Counted from the first letter of the stretch, positions 6,895-15,458 are shown. The stretch is DNA of 28,002 nucleotides from CBDBDZ01 sp965204215 (GCA_965204215.1 CBDBDZ010000004.1:1-28002); one strand, 5' to 3'. The notes: a model not told the origin generated them from the letters alone. Program-made: numbers and translations.

Positions 6895-7956
6895 ATGAAG
6901 ATTAGAAGCCTTTGTAAAATATTTATCAAAACTATTGCTTTAGTCCTGAGCTGTAGTGCAATTTATAGCTGTAGTCCACAGTTACAATGGCTGGAATATA
7001 AATTAACAGGTTCGGCTATGGGCACTCAATGGAATATAACCATTGTTGATAACAATGTGAATTTTGATTACTTAGCAATCAAACGCGAGATCATACAAGA
7101 GTTAGATAGTATTGAAAACATCATGTCCCACTACCGACCAAGATCGGAATTATCCCAGATTAATAGCTATCCTGCTGGTGGCTGGTACAGTATTTCACCA
7201 AAACTTTATGAAGTGTTAGAATTGTCGCGCAATATTAGCGAAAAAACATTTGGAGCCTTTGATGTGACGCTAGGCGGCTTGGTTAATGAATGGGGTTTTG
7301 GCAATACTAAAAACTCCATTGAACAACTGCCAGATACTAAAAAATTAAAAGCATTATTAGCTGAAACTGGCTGGCATAGATATCATTTAGAATACGATGC
7401 AGGTTTACCTCGATTTGGCAAAACCAGCGATTTTAAATTAGATTTATCCGCCGTTGCCAAAGGTTATGCTGTCGATGACATTGCAAAGTTATTAAAGGCG
7501 AAAGGGATAGAAAATTATTTAGTTGATATTGGTGGCGAAATTAAAGTCAGTGGTTATAATGTCAACAAAGAAGAATGGGTAATAGCAGTGGAAAAACCGC
7601 AAGCAGGAAGCATAAATACCGTTCAGCAATTAATTAAATTAACTAACAAATCTATAGCCACTTCCGGCAATTATCGCAATTTTCAAAAAATTGAAGGTAA
7701 AAACTATGCTCATATTATTAATAACCGCAACGGTAAACCCAGTACTAACAGTGTGCTTTCGGCAACAGTCATTAGTAACAGCACTGCAAAAGCCGATGCC
7801 TGGGCAACCGCATTAATGAATATGAGCCCTAAAGCGGGTTTAGCATTTGCCAATATTGAAAACTTGCCAATTATGCTTGTGGTTCGCACCCCAGATAACA
7901 CAGAGAAGACCATGATGTCTAAACTGTTCAATTTGTATCTAATAGAAAACCCATGA
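6895..7956 (+). CDS. apbE: FAD:protein FMN transferase ApbE (lipoprotein)
   Basis: A 353-residue ApbE-family flavin transferase, which attaches FMN covalently to Thr residues of periplasm-facing proteins such as Nqr and Rnf subunits. Family features are GSAMGTQWNITI (39-50), LDLSAVAKGYAVD (183-195), VDIGGEIK (210-217), TSGNYRNF (257-264) and the metal-site AKADAWATAL (D301). The usual HxIDPxTG motif reads HIINNRNG (273-280), so its Asp and Pro are replaced by Asn. The N-terminus is a hydrophobic leader with a possible lipobox cysteine at C26 (or C20), implying a membrane-anchored periplasmic protein. No nqr or rnf genes lie nearby. Its stop overlaps the next start by 4 nt (ATGA), so the two are translationally coupled. 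Assignment is firm; full activity is less sure given the motif change. Confidence 0.92.
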   Translation: MKIRSLCKIFIKTIALVLSCSAIYSCSPQLQWLEYKLTGSAMGTQWNITIVDNNVNFDYLAIKREIIQELDSIENIMSHYRPRSELSQINSYPAGGWYSISPKLYEVLELSRNISEKTFGAFDVTLGGLVNEWGFGNTKNSIEQLPDTKKLKALLAETGWHRYHLEYDAGLPRFGKTSDFKLDLSAVAKGYAVDDIAKLLKAKGIENYLVDIGGEIKVSGYNVNKEEWVIAVEKPQAGSINTVQQLIKLTNKSIATSGNYRNFQKIEGKNYAHIINNRNGKPSTNSVLSATVISNSTAKADAWATALMNMSPKAGLAFANIENLPIMLVVRTPDNTEKTMMSKLFNLYLIENP

Positions 7957-9101
7957 AGTTTTTTGTAAATCCTCTTATAGCCAAATACATTAAACCTGTA
8001 GTATTGGCTATTTGTCTCGCTCCTGCACTGAGTTATTCCAGCGTCACATCCAATTTATTTAAAGGCGAAGTTTATTTGGAGTCAGGCAGCGCTGAATCCG
8101 AACAAACAGCGCTGCAAGAAGCTTTTAAACAGGTTTTGATTAAAGTTTCGGGAGACTCCCGAGTCATATCAAATTTTAAATCCAAAGAAATAACAGATTT
8201 ATCAAAACGCTTAGCTGTTGAATTTGGCACTATTGATTTACCAAGTCTTCAAAAAAGTGATTTTGGTTTGGAAACCAGAACTGGCCTGGTATCTCAATAC
8301 AACCGTGAATCCATACTAAACTTGCTAAAAGCACGCTCATTGCCGATTTGGCCAGCGGACAGGCCTCCAATATTATTGTGGATAGTCAAAGAGAACTGGG
8401 ATGGACGTAAACATTTTCTCAATTCCGTATCAGACCAGCAAAGTTTTAGTTTATTACAATATGCAGCTGAAAAACGCGGCGTCAACTTGCTTTTACCGCA
8501 AATGAGTAATAGTAGTATGCCCTGGTTACCATCAGATGCGTGGCGTTTTAACAGGGAGTTGCTAGAAAATGCTTCTCAGAATTATGCAGGCGCTATAAAA
8601 GGTATTATTCGCTATTCTATTGCAGATGACCAAAGCAGCAGTGGCAACGCGTTTTTTATTAACGAGGGTGAATCCATATTGTTTAGTGCAAGCGGCGCCA
8701 ATCAACTGGATTTGTTTGATCAACTGTTGAATTCTGCTGTAGATACTATGTCGAAAGAAAGCGCTTTTATCAGTAATGTCAGCACTCAATCAATGGTGAG
8801 TATTGTTATGACAAATCTAAAGCAATTTTCTACTTATAGTAACATTATCAAACAATTGCAATCATTAGCAATGATTTCAAATGTCAAACTTAACAAGATG
8901 GTTCGCTCCAATGAATCAAGCCAAAATGACACCGAACTTTACCTCGATATTTATTTTGATAGTGATGAGGATAAATTAATTGATAATATTAAAAGTATAG
9001 GATCTGTTGAACTGGTCGATGTCGTGGCTAATTTGACGAATGACTTTGAACAAAATAATATACTTATAAATGATTTAGAATATATATTTAAAGTTAAATG
9101 A
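7953..9101 (+). CDS. DUF2066 domain-containing exported protein
   Basis: A 382-residue protein with a Sec-type signal peptide (basic start, hydrophobic residues about 14-27, likely cleavage after ALSYS or nearby). The mature part begins with the DUF2066-like LFKGEVYLES, then ALQEAFKQVLIKVSGDSRV and later LPIWPADRPPILLWIV. These are features of the gammaproteobacterial family commonly encoded just upstream of hda. No enzymatic motif is visible and the function is unknown; a periplasmic or envelope location follows from the signal peptide. It overlaps apbE by 4 nt and ends 1 nt before the hda start, so it should be co-translated with both. Confidence 0.85.
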   Translation: MKFFVNPLIAKYIKPVVLAICLAPALSYSSVTSNLFKGEVYLESGSAESEQTALQEAFKQVLIKVSGDSRVISNFKSKEITDLSKRLAVEFGTIDLPSLQKSDFGLETRTGLVSQYNRESILNLLKARSLPIWPADRPPILLWIVKENWDGRKHFLNSVSDQQSFSLLQYAAEKRGVNLLLPQMSNSSMPWLPSDAWRFNRELLENASQNYAGAIKGIIRYSIADDQSSSGNAFFINEGESILFSASGANQLDLFDQLLNSAVDTMSKESAFISNVSTQSMVSIVMTNLKQFSTYSNIIKQLQSLAMISNVKLNKMVRSNESSQNDTELYLDIYFDSDEDKLIDNIKSIGSVELVDVVANLTNDFEQNNILINDLEYIFKVK

Positions 9102-9102
9102 C

Positions 9103-9771
9103 ATGATTCAAGAAATACTTGAAATGCATTTGGACACAGAACTCAGCTTTGACAATTTTTGGGTAAATCCTCAGACTGGTACTGCCAAAACTGTTGAATA
9201 CTTAAAACAACTTTCTACCCATTCCAATGCCAGTAGCTATTACCTGGTTGGTGCTAAAAGTGCCGGGAAATCACATTTACTTCAAGCGTTGTGCGCTAAA
9301 CTGACCGATTCAATTCAATCTATTGACTTATCGACAAACCAGTTACAATACAATGGTTCAAAGTGGGTGCTAATTGATAATATTGAACTTTTGGCAACGA
9401 ATAACCAACTACAACGAGAATTCTTCGCCTTATATAACCAGCTACAGGCGAATGTTTCCAACTTAATTGTAACCAGTGATACTGTGCCCAGTATGCTCAA
9501 TTTAACCATACAAGATGTACAATCGCGTTTACAAGCAGCTACGTTACTACCTTTAGATGCTCCAACCGATGAAGATAGAGTTGCAATACTACAGTTTAGA
9601 GCCGCTCGTCAAGGCCTGATTTTTGATGACAAAACTGTTAACTATTTGATGATGCGCAGTTCAAGAGATTTACATACCTTGATGCAATATCTTTATCAGT
9701 TTCATGTGGAGGGCTTAAGGCACCAAAAAAAGTTAAGTATTTCTTTAATTAAGGAAACCTTAAACTGGTAG
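9103..9771 (+). CDS. hda: DnaA regulatory inactivator Hda
   Basis: A 222-residue DnaA-like AAA+ protein without a DNA-binding domain, as expected for Hda, which with the beta clamp stimulates ATP hydrolysis by DnaA. Walker A is GAKSAGKS (50-57), the Walker B region is LIDNIELL as in E. coli Hda, and the sensor and lid segments (TSDTVPSMLNL, DEDRVAILQFRA) align along the length. The ATG at 9103 is preferred because it aligns the N-terminus gaplessly with E. coli Hda up to the conserved FDNFW. In that alignment the clamp-binding motif QLSLPL is replaced by QEILEM. It follows the DUF2066 gene by 1 nt, the usual pairing in gammaproteobacteria. Confidence 0.9.
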   Translation: MIQEILEMHLDTELSFDNFWVNPQTGTAKTVEYLKQLSTHSNASSYYLVGAKSAGKSHLLQALCAKLTDSIQSIDLSTNQLQYNGSKWVLIDNIELLATNNQLQREFFALYNQLQANVSNLIVTSDTVPSMLNLTIQDVQSRLQAATLLPLDAPTDEDRVAILQFRAARQGLIFDDKTVNYLMMRSSRDLHTLMQYLYQFHVEGLRHQKKLSISLIKETLNW

Positions 9772-9800
9772 TTGTGTACATAAAATCTGATAATAGAAGT

Positions 9801-10190
9801 ATGAATGATAACCGACAAAAGCTGCGAGACAAGCTGACTGCGCTTGAGTATCATGTAACTCAAGAGAAAGGTACAGAGCGTCCCTTTACAGGTGATTATT
9901 GGAATCACTGGGAAGCTGGTGATTATGTATGCAAAGTGTGTAATAAAGCATTATTTAGTGCCGATAGCAAATTTGATGCGAGATGCGGCTGGCCCAGTTT
10001 TGATAAGCCTCTGGAAAACACGCTGATTGATGAATACGAAGACAGAAGTCTTGCCAGAGTTAGAACAGAAGTCACTTGCTCTAACTGCCAAAGTCATTTA
10101 GGGCATGTATTTAATGATGGGCCAACTGAAACAGGTCTTAGATACTGTATCAATTCTGCATCAATCACTCATACTGAGCATACAAAATAA
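9801..10190 (+). CDS. msrB: Peptide-methionine (R)-S-oxide reductase MsrB
   Basis: A 129-residue MsrB, which reduces methionine-R-sulfoxide in proteins using thioredoxin. Structural zinc is bound by two CxxC pairs, C44/C47 and C93/C96. Catalytic C116 lies in RYCINSAS, and C62 in RCGWPSF is in the place of the resolving cysteine. The ATG at 9801 gives the normal family length; the upstream GTG at 9774 adds only nine residues with no family match. It lies 29 nt after hda in the long plus-strand gene run. Confidence 0.95.
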   Translation: MNDNRQKLRDKLTALEYHVTQEKGTERPFTGDYWNHWEAGDYVCKVCNKALFSADSKFDARCGWPSFDKPLENTLIDEYEDRSLARVRTEVTCSNCQSHLGHVFNDGPTETGLRYCINSASITHTEHTK

Positions 10191-10202
10191 TAATTGCACT
10201 CT

Positions 10203-10913
10203 ATGCCTGCTTCTTCTTCAACAGCGTTATCGCTCGAGCAGCTTTCCGTTAACTCTTTGGGTCTGGATCTTCCCAATCAATTACCGAATTTTATTGCGAT
10301 AGAAGGTCCTATAGGCGTTGGAAAAACTACTTTAGCCAATAATCTGGCTACAACTTTATCAGGTACAGCATTTTTAGAACGTGCCGACGAAAATCCTTTT
10401 TTAGAACGCTTTTATCGCGATTCAAAAGGTTATGCATTACCGACTCAACTGTCATTTTTAATGCAGCGCTGTAAACAAATTGAAGATTTGCGCCAAAGCG
10501 ATATGTTTACCAATTTAGTGATATCGGATTTTCTAATTGATAAAGACCCCATTTTTGCGCAAACCACCTTGGGCGAAGATGAATATCGGCTTTACCAAAT
10601 GGTAAATAAACAACTCAATATTAACCCTCCCAAACCTGATTTGGTGGTTTACCTGCAGGCAGAACCCAGTATTTTGCTAGACAGGATATCAAAAAGAGGT
10701 ATTGCTGTTGAACGCCGCATTGACAACAAATACCTCGACACCTTAAGCGAAGCTTACACTCAGTTTTTTTATTATTACTCGCAATCGCCACTTCTGATTG
10801 TCAATACTGCTGAAATTGACTTTTCCAGCAATAAAGAGCATTACCGTCAATTGGTTCAAGAAATTATCAGCGATAATAAGGGTAAGCGCTATTACAGTTT
10901 ACAACCAGATTGA
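10203..10913 (+). CDS. Deoxynucleoside kinase family protein
   Basis: A 236-residue P-loop kinase of the deoxynucleoside kinase (dCK/dGK/TK2) family, which phosphorylates salvaged deoxynucleosides. The P-loop is GPIGVGKT (35-42) after FIAIE. ERADENPFLERFY is the substrate-site segment, followed by FLMQRCKQIEDL, VISDFLIDKDPIFAQTTL (the DRS-like region, with Asp-Phe in place of Asp-Arg) and the lid ISKRGIAVER. A 30-residue Ser/Leu-rich N-terminal extension precedes the kinase core. The ATG at 10203 is chosen over the TTG at 10194. It precedes panB, an arrangement seen in other gammaproteobacteria. Substrate preference cannot be read from the sequence. Confidence 0.88.
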   Translation: MPASSSTALSLEQLSVNSLGLDLPNQLPNFIAIEGPIGVGKTTLANNLATTLSGTAFLERADENPFLERFYRDSKGYALPTQLSFLMQRCKQIEDLRQSDMFTNLVISDFLIDKDPIFAQTTLGEDEYRLYQMVNKQLNINPPKPDLVVYLQAEPSILLDRISKRGIAVERRIDNKYLDTLSEAYTQFFYYYSQSPLLIVNTAEIDFSSNKEHYRQLVQEIISDNKGKRYYSLQPD

Positions 10914-10927
10914 ACCTAACATAACAC

Positions 10928-11707
10928 ATGTCGACTAAGTATAACTTAAGCACAATCAAATCACTCAAAACGGAAAATAAACGCTTTGCCATGCTGACTT
11001 GCTATGATAACAGTTTTGCCAAAATTTCACAGAAAGCTGGAATTGAATCGTTACTGGTCGGCGATTCCCTCGGCAATGTCATACAGGGAAAAGGTTCAAC
11101 AGTTCCCGTAACTGTCGATGATATTTGCTACCATACTGCCTGTGTAGTTAGCGGTGCTCCCAATTGTTATGTATTGAGTGATATGCCGTACATGAGTTAT
11201 ACTGATACTTTTAAAGCCATAGATAATGCCACATTAATTAGCCAGGCTGGTGCGCAAATGCTCAAATTAGAAGGTGGCCGTTGGTTAGAAGAAACGATTT
11301 ATCAGATGAGTGAACGCGGTTTTTCTATTTGTATACACTTGGGACTGTTACCACAGTCCATTAATAAACTGGGACATTACAGTACAAAAGGCAAAAGTGA
11401 GCATGAAGCGAATATGATATTAGAAGATGCGAGATGCCTGGAAGCAGCTGGAGCAGATATGATTTTGTTAGAATGTGTACCTGCTGCATTGGCTACAACC
11501 ATTACTCAACAAGTCAAAGTTCCTGTAGTGGGCATAGGTGCAGGGCCAGGAACTGATGCTCAAGTAATGGTAAATTATGATATTTTAGGTGTTTCACCCT
11601 ATATACCCAGTTTTGCACAGAACTTTATTGAATCTGCTATATCTATAGAACAGGCTATTAAAAATTATGGCGATGCCGTACGCAATGGCAGTTTTCCAAA
11701 CATTTAA
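10928..11707 (+). CDS. panB: 3-methyl-2-oxobutanoate hydroxymethyltransferase
   Basis: A 259-residue PanB, close to the 264 of E. coli. It transfers a hydroxymethyl group from methylene-tetrahydrofolate to 2-oxoisovalerate to make ketopantoate, the first committed step to pantothenate and CoA. Signatures are MLTCYDNSFAKI, LVGDSLGNVIQG (metal-binding Asp), DMPYMSY, KLEGG and HLGLLPQSINKLGHY. The (beta/alpha)8 barrel is complete. panC, its usual downstream partner, is absent; gspE begins 9 nt after the panB stop. Confidence 0.96.
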   Translation: MSTKYNLSTIKSLKTENKRFAMLTCYDNSFAKISQKAGIESLLVGDSLGNVIQGKGSTVPVTVDDICYHTACVVSGAPNCYVLSDMPYMSYTDTFKAIDNATLISQAGAQMLKLEGGRWLEETIYQMSERGFSICIHLGLLPQSINKLGHYSTKGKSEHEANMILEDARCLEAAGADMILLECVPAALATTITQQVKVPVVGIGAGPGTDAQVMVNYDILGVSPYIPSFAQNFIESAISIEQAIKNYGDAVRNGSFPNI

Positions 11708-11716
11708 AATTTATTT

Positions 11717-13150
11717 ATGAATAAAGACATACCTTACAGTTATGCACTAGATAATCATATATTCTATGATGCAACCAAGTACTGTATTTTATGCAACGAA
11801 CAAACAACGCTCGCGTCGATTTTAGAAGTAAATCGTTTCAGTAGCACCGTTACTGCTATTGAGTACTTAAATAATTTAGACTTTGAACAGGAAGTCAAAT
11901 CTTACTACTCGGAACGGCGTGGCAAATCTGCTGAAGCTTTAGAGGGAATGGACGAATTGATGAATATGGATCAAATTGCTCAAACCCTGGAAGAAGAGGG
12001 AGACTTACTAGATGGTGACGATGATGCACCAGTAATTCGCTTACTTAATTCCATATTTTTTGAAGCCTTGCAAATAGGTGCTTCCGACATTCATATTGAG
12101 CCCTACGAAAGTAGTGCCCGTATTCGGTTTCGAGTCAATGGCACACTCAAAACTATTTTGACACCGCCCAAGAATCTAATCCCTTTATTGGTATCACGTA
12201 TTAAAGTGCTTGCTAAATTGGATATTGCTGAAAAACGCGTACCTCAAGATGGTCGCATGAGTATTTTATTAGGCGGCAGACAAGTTGATTTGCGAGTATC
12301 GTCATTACCGTCAAACTATGGTGAACGAGCGGTGTTGCGATTATTAGATAAGCAAAATCAAAATATCACGGTTGAAAATTTGGGTATGGATAAGCAAAAT
12401 ATTGAATCCTTAGAAGCCTTAATTCAGCGACCACACGGTATTATGCTCGTTACAGGGCCTACTGGCTCAGGTAAAACCACTACGCTTTATGCTGCATTAA
12501 AGCGTATGAACCGCAACGAGCTCAATATTATGACGGTTGAAGACCCAGTGGAATACGATTTGCCTGGTATTAGCCAGACACAGGTAAACAATAAAACAGG
12601 AATGACTTTTGCCAAAAGTCTTAAAGCGATACTACGCCAAGACCCAGACGTGGTGCTTATCGGCGAGATTCGCGATTTGGAAACAGCAGAAATTGCAATA
12701 CAAGCCAGTTTAACAGGACATCTGGTACTTGCAACCTTACACACCAATACAGCAGTAGGTGCTATTACACGACTACAAGATTTAGGAGTGGACAGATTCC
12801 TGTTAGCATCAAGTGTACGCGGCATCATGGCTCAGCGTTTAGTACGTAATCGCTGCCAAAATTGTTTAGAAAAGACTGATGAAATCAACGAAGGAAACAA
12901 ATACAATCACGGTTATAGCAACAACGGTTGTGATGAATGCCAACACAGTGGTTTTACTGGTCGCAAAGGTATCTTTGAATTGGTAACTGTAACACCTGAA
13001 GTCCAGGATATGATTCACGATGGCAATAGTGAATCTGAAATTGAAAAATATTTTAGAAAAAGCATTCCCAGCATTTTTCAAATGGGCGAAAGTATGGTAT
13101 CAAAAGGCGTTACTACCATTGAAGAAGTGTTGCGCGTAACCAGCGACTAA
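11717..13150 (+). CDS. gspE: Type II secretion ATPase GspE
   Basis: A 477-residue secretion ATPase that powers pseudopilus assembly from the cytoplasmic face of the inner membrane. In order it shows a short N-terminal domain (1-100), SDIHIEPY (123-130), Walker A GPTGSGKT (247-254), Asp box TVEDPVEY (273-280), Walker B DVVLIGEIRD (311-320) and His box GHLVLATLHTN (334-344). A four-cysteine zinc subdomain follows (C380, C383, C405, C408), with only 21 residues between the CxxC pairs, shorter than the roughly 30 I would expect. An extra N-terminal CILC (23-26) is probably incidental. No Shine-Dalgarno is evident. It opens the seven-gene secretion block. Confidence 0.95.
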   Translation: MNKDIPYSYALDNHIFYDATKYCILCNEQTTLASILEVNRFSSTVTAIEYLNNLDFEQEVKSYYSERRGKSAEALEGMDELMNMDQIAQTLEEEGDLLDGDDDAPVIRLLNSIFFEALQIGASDIHIEPYESSARIRFRVNGTLKTILTPPKNLIPLLVSRIKVLAKLDIAEKRVPQDGRMSILLGGRQVDLRVSSLPSNYGERAVLRLLDKQNQNITVENLGMDKQNIESLEALIQRPHGIMLVTGPTGSGKTTTLYAALKRMNRNELNIMTVEDPVEYDLPGISQTQVNNKTGMTFAKSLKAILRQDPDVVLIGEIRDLETAEIAIQASLTGHLVLATLHTNTAVGAITRLQDLGVDRFLLASSVRGIMAQRLVRNRCQNCLEKTDEINEGNKYNHGYSNNGCDECQHSGFTGRKGIFELVTVTPEVQDMIHDGNSESEIEKYFRKSIPSIFQMGESMVSKGVTTIEEVLRVTSD

Positions 13151-13164
13151 GTTGTAACTACCTA

Positions 13165-14391
13165 ATGGAAACATTCGAATACACAGCTTTTGATAAAAAA
13201 GGTGGCAAGAAGAAAGGTGTAATCAACGCTGAAAACAGCGCACAGGCACGCCAGCTATTGCGCAAACAAGGATTAATACCCAGTGGTGTTAACCAGGCTA
13301 ATCGTGCAGCAGCTAATGCTGAATCCGCTTTAAAGCGTTTATTTCAACCATCAAAGACCATCAAACTACCAGATTTATCCTTATGTTTGCGGCAATTAGC
13401 TACCTTATTAAAATCAGGTTTGCCACTGGAAGACTGTTTGAAATTGATGACCGAGCAAAGCGAAAATGAACAATTACGTCAATTGGTATCTAGTTGGCGA
13501 GCAGATTTGCGCGAAGGTCAGAGTTTGTCACAGTCAATGCGTCGTTCTCGTTTTACAGTACCTGATAACTTAATTGCGACGGTGGCCGTAGGAGAAGAAA
13601 CAGGGCACCTTGCCCAAGTATTGGATCGTATGGCAACGGAATTAGAGGTATCATTAGAGAATCGTAGTGCGCTTCGTGGGGCAATGGTTTACCCAGTGGT
13701 GGTGCTATTTGTATCTGCTGTGGTTCTATATATTCTACTTAATTTTGCTGTACCTAAAATTGTTACTATTTTTGATTCAACCAATCAAACATTACCGTTG
13801 CTAACCATTATTGTTATAGGCTTGAGCAACTTGACTCAATCTTATGGTCTTATTGTTCTGTTGGGAATAGCTACTCTGATAGGGTTTAGACAATGGCGTT
13901 TAAGAGATCCAGTGCGCAAATTGGCATATCACAATAAACTAATTCACAGACCAATGCTTGGTCGTTGGCCATTGTTGTCAGATTTGTCTGATTGGTGCAG
14001 AGGTTTAGGGCTATTGCTTTCCAGCGGTGTACCTGTTATTGTTGCACTTAAAGTAGCCAATGAAAGTGTGCAAAATTTATGGCTTCGCAAGAAGCTTTTT
14101 GAAGTAAGTGAACAAGTCAAGCAAGGTAGTAGCTTATATTTTAGTTTAAGAGAAATTGATGTAATACCAGCCTTTATGTTACACATGATTAGTAGTGGTG
14201 AAGCCAGTAGCGAACTTGATGCCATGTTATTGAGGGTTGGCGATTATTATGGCACACGCTTGAAAGGTTCTATTGAATCTGCTATCAAATTAATTCAGCC
14301 CATTATTATGCTGGTATTAGGGGTATTGGTTGCGTTAATTATTGCAGCTATTTTTATACCGATAATGAACATAAGCAGCACTATCCGTTAA
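13165..14391 (+). CDS. gspF: Type II secretion inner-membrane platform protein GspF
   Basis: A 408-residue polytopic protein of the normal GspF length, containing two T2SSF domains (about 70-195 and 270-395). The N-terminus METFEYTAFDKKGGKKKGVI is typical. Hydrophobic segments lie near 172-195, 218-240 and 375-400. Paired signatures LATLLKSGLPLEDCL and LGLLLSSGVPVIVAL mark the two repeats, each followed by a GEE/GEAS segment. It acts as the inner-membrane hub contacting GspE and GspL. It is 14 nt downstream of gspE. Confidence 0.95.
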   Translation: METFEYTAFDKKGGKKKGVINAENSAQARQLLRKQGLIPSGVNQANRAAANAESALKRLFQPSKTIKLPDLSLCLRQLATLLKSGLPLEDCLKLMTEQSENEQLRQLVSSWRADLREGQSLSQSMRRSRFTVPDNLIATVAVGEETGHLAQVLDRMATELEVSLENRSALRGAMVYPVVVLFVSAVVLYILLNFAVPKIVTIFDSTNQTLPLLTIIVIGLSNLTQSYGLIVLLGIATLIGFRQWRLRDPVRKLAYHNKLIHRPMLGRWPLLSDLSDWCRGLGLLLSSGVPVIVALKVANESVQNLWLRKKLFEVSEQVKQGSSLYFSLREIDVIPAFMLHMISSGEASSELDAMLLRVGDYYGTRLKGSIESAIKLIQPIIMLVLGVLVALIIAAIFIPIMNISSTIR

Positions 14392-14420
14392 CCTATTATT
14401 GCAATATTGAGAAAAATACT

Positions 14421-14864
14421 ATGAGCCCATTCCAAACTAATAATATTAAACCAATGCGTCAAATTGGCTTTACGCTGATTGAGATATTAATTGCCATTAC
14501 CATTATTTCCATTTTTGCAGCAGGTATAGGTCTAAGTCTGTTTGGCAATGTGGATAAAGCATTGGTAACAAGAGCTCAACAAGACATTCAGCAATTAGAA
14601 AGCGCACTGGATATTTATCGGCTGGATAACTTTCGCTATCCCTCGCAAGCGGCAGGTTTGAATGCACTTGTTACCAGACCAGCAGAAGCTAGAGGCTGGT
14701 CTGGCCCCTATATCAAATCGCTTCCTAAAGATCCTTGGGGTAGTGACTACCAATATCGAAACCCTGGCACTAAAGGCCAACAAATTGATATATTTAGTTT
14801 TGGTGCCGACAGTGCAGAAGGTGGTGGCGAATTGAATGCAGACATAGGTAACTGGACTCAATAA
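14421..14864 (+). CDS. gspG: Major pseudopilin GspG
   Basis: A 147-residue prepilin. The processing site is G16 before FTLIEILIAITI, with Glu at mature position 5. The C-terminal part WSGPYIKSLPKDPWGSDYQY, then SFGAD and DIGNW is the calcium-binding GspG signature, which distinguishes it from the minor pseudopilins. It polymerises into the secretion pseudopilus after cleavage by a prepilin peptidase not encoded here. The ATG at 14421 follows a GAGAAAA stretch and gives a 16-residue leader; an internal ATG at 14454 would give a five-residue leader and cannot be excluded. Confidence 0.95.
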   Translation: MSPFQTNNIKPMRQIGFTLIEILIAITIISIFAAGIGLSLFGNVDKALVTRAQQDIQQLESALDIYRLDNFRYPSQAAGLNALVTRPAEARGWSGPYIKSLPKDPWGSDYQYRNPGTKGQQIDIFSFGADSAEGGGELNADIGNWTQ

Positions 14865-15458
14865 ATGCGTGAACGTGGCTTTACATTAATAGAAATATTG
14901 ATAGTACTTGCCATTATTGCTATTTTTTTAAGCACAGCTGTTGTTAGTATTGATCAGATTAACAATAAGCGTTTAGGTAACCAGGCCCACAAATTCAAAG
15001 CGTGGTTAGAGGCAGTGGCTGAAGAGTCAGCATTAACTGGCGAACATATAGGCATTAAATTTTATCCAGACAGGCGTAGCGTAGTGCCAATGGTATTTGC
15101 TGAAAAGCGCTGGCGCATTCTCAGTAACTTAAAAACCTACACCTGGAGTGATAATATCGAAATCAAGGTGCTACTTAATGACAGTCGTGCTGACTTACGA
15201 GGCGATAACCTAGTTCAACGCTTCAAAGACAGGCAATCTGAAGTTGAAGATGAAATTGCCTTGCTAAGCGACGATGAAAATAAAGATGTACCTTTAGTAT
15301 TCCCTGATTTTTTTGTATCTCCTTTGCAATCTACCATCCCAAAAGTGCAGGTATTAATGCGGCAAGATAATACCGTTTTTCAATTTGAATGGGATGCCAT
15401 TGGCGATGTTATCTCACAGATAGTTAACCTGAATCCAGAACAATTAGAGGCCTTTTAA
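14865..15458 (+). CDS. gspH: Minor pseudopilin GspH
   Basis: A 197-residue prepilin with leader MRERG and the cleavage context G/FTLIEILIVLAIIAIF. Position after gspG and the downstream I-J-K order identify it as GspH; the soluble domain is poorly conserved. It contains an acidic stretch around residues 120-145 (EVEDEIALLSDDENKD). It would sit near the tip of the pseudopilus. Its ATG follows the gspG stop with no spacer, indicating translational coupling. Confidence 0.88.
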   Translation: MRERGFTLIEILIVLAIIAIFLSTAVVSIDQINNKRLGNQAHKFKAWLEAVAEESALTGEHIGIKFYPDRRSVVPMVFAEKRWRILSNLKTYTWSDNIEIKVLLNDSRADLRGDNLVQRFKDRQSEVEDEIALLSDDENKDVPLVFPDFFVSPLQSTIPKVQVLMRQDNTVFQFEWDAIGDVISQIVNLNPEQLEAF

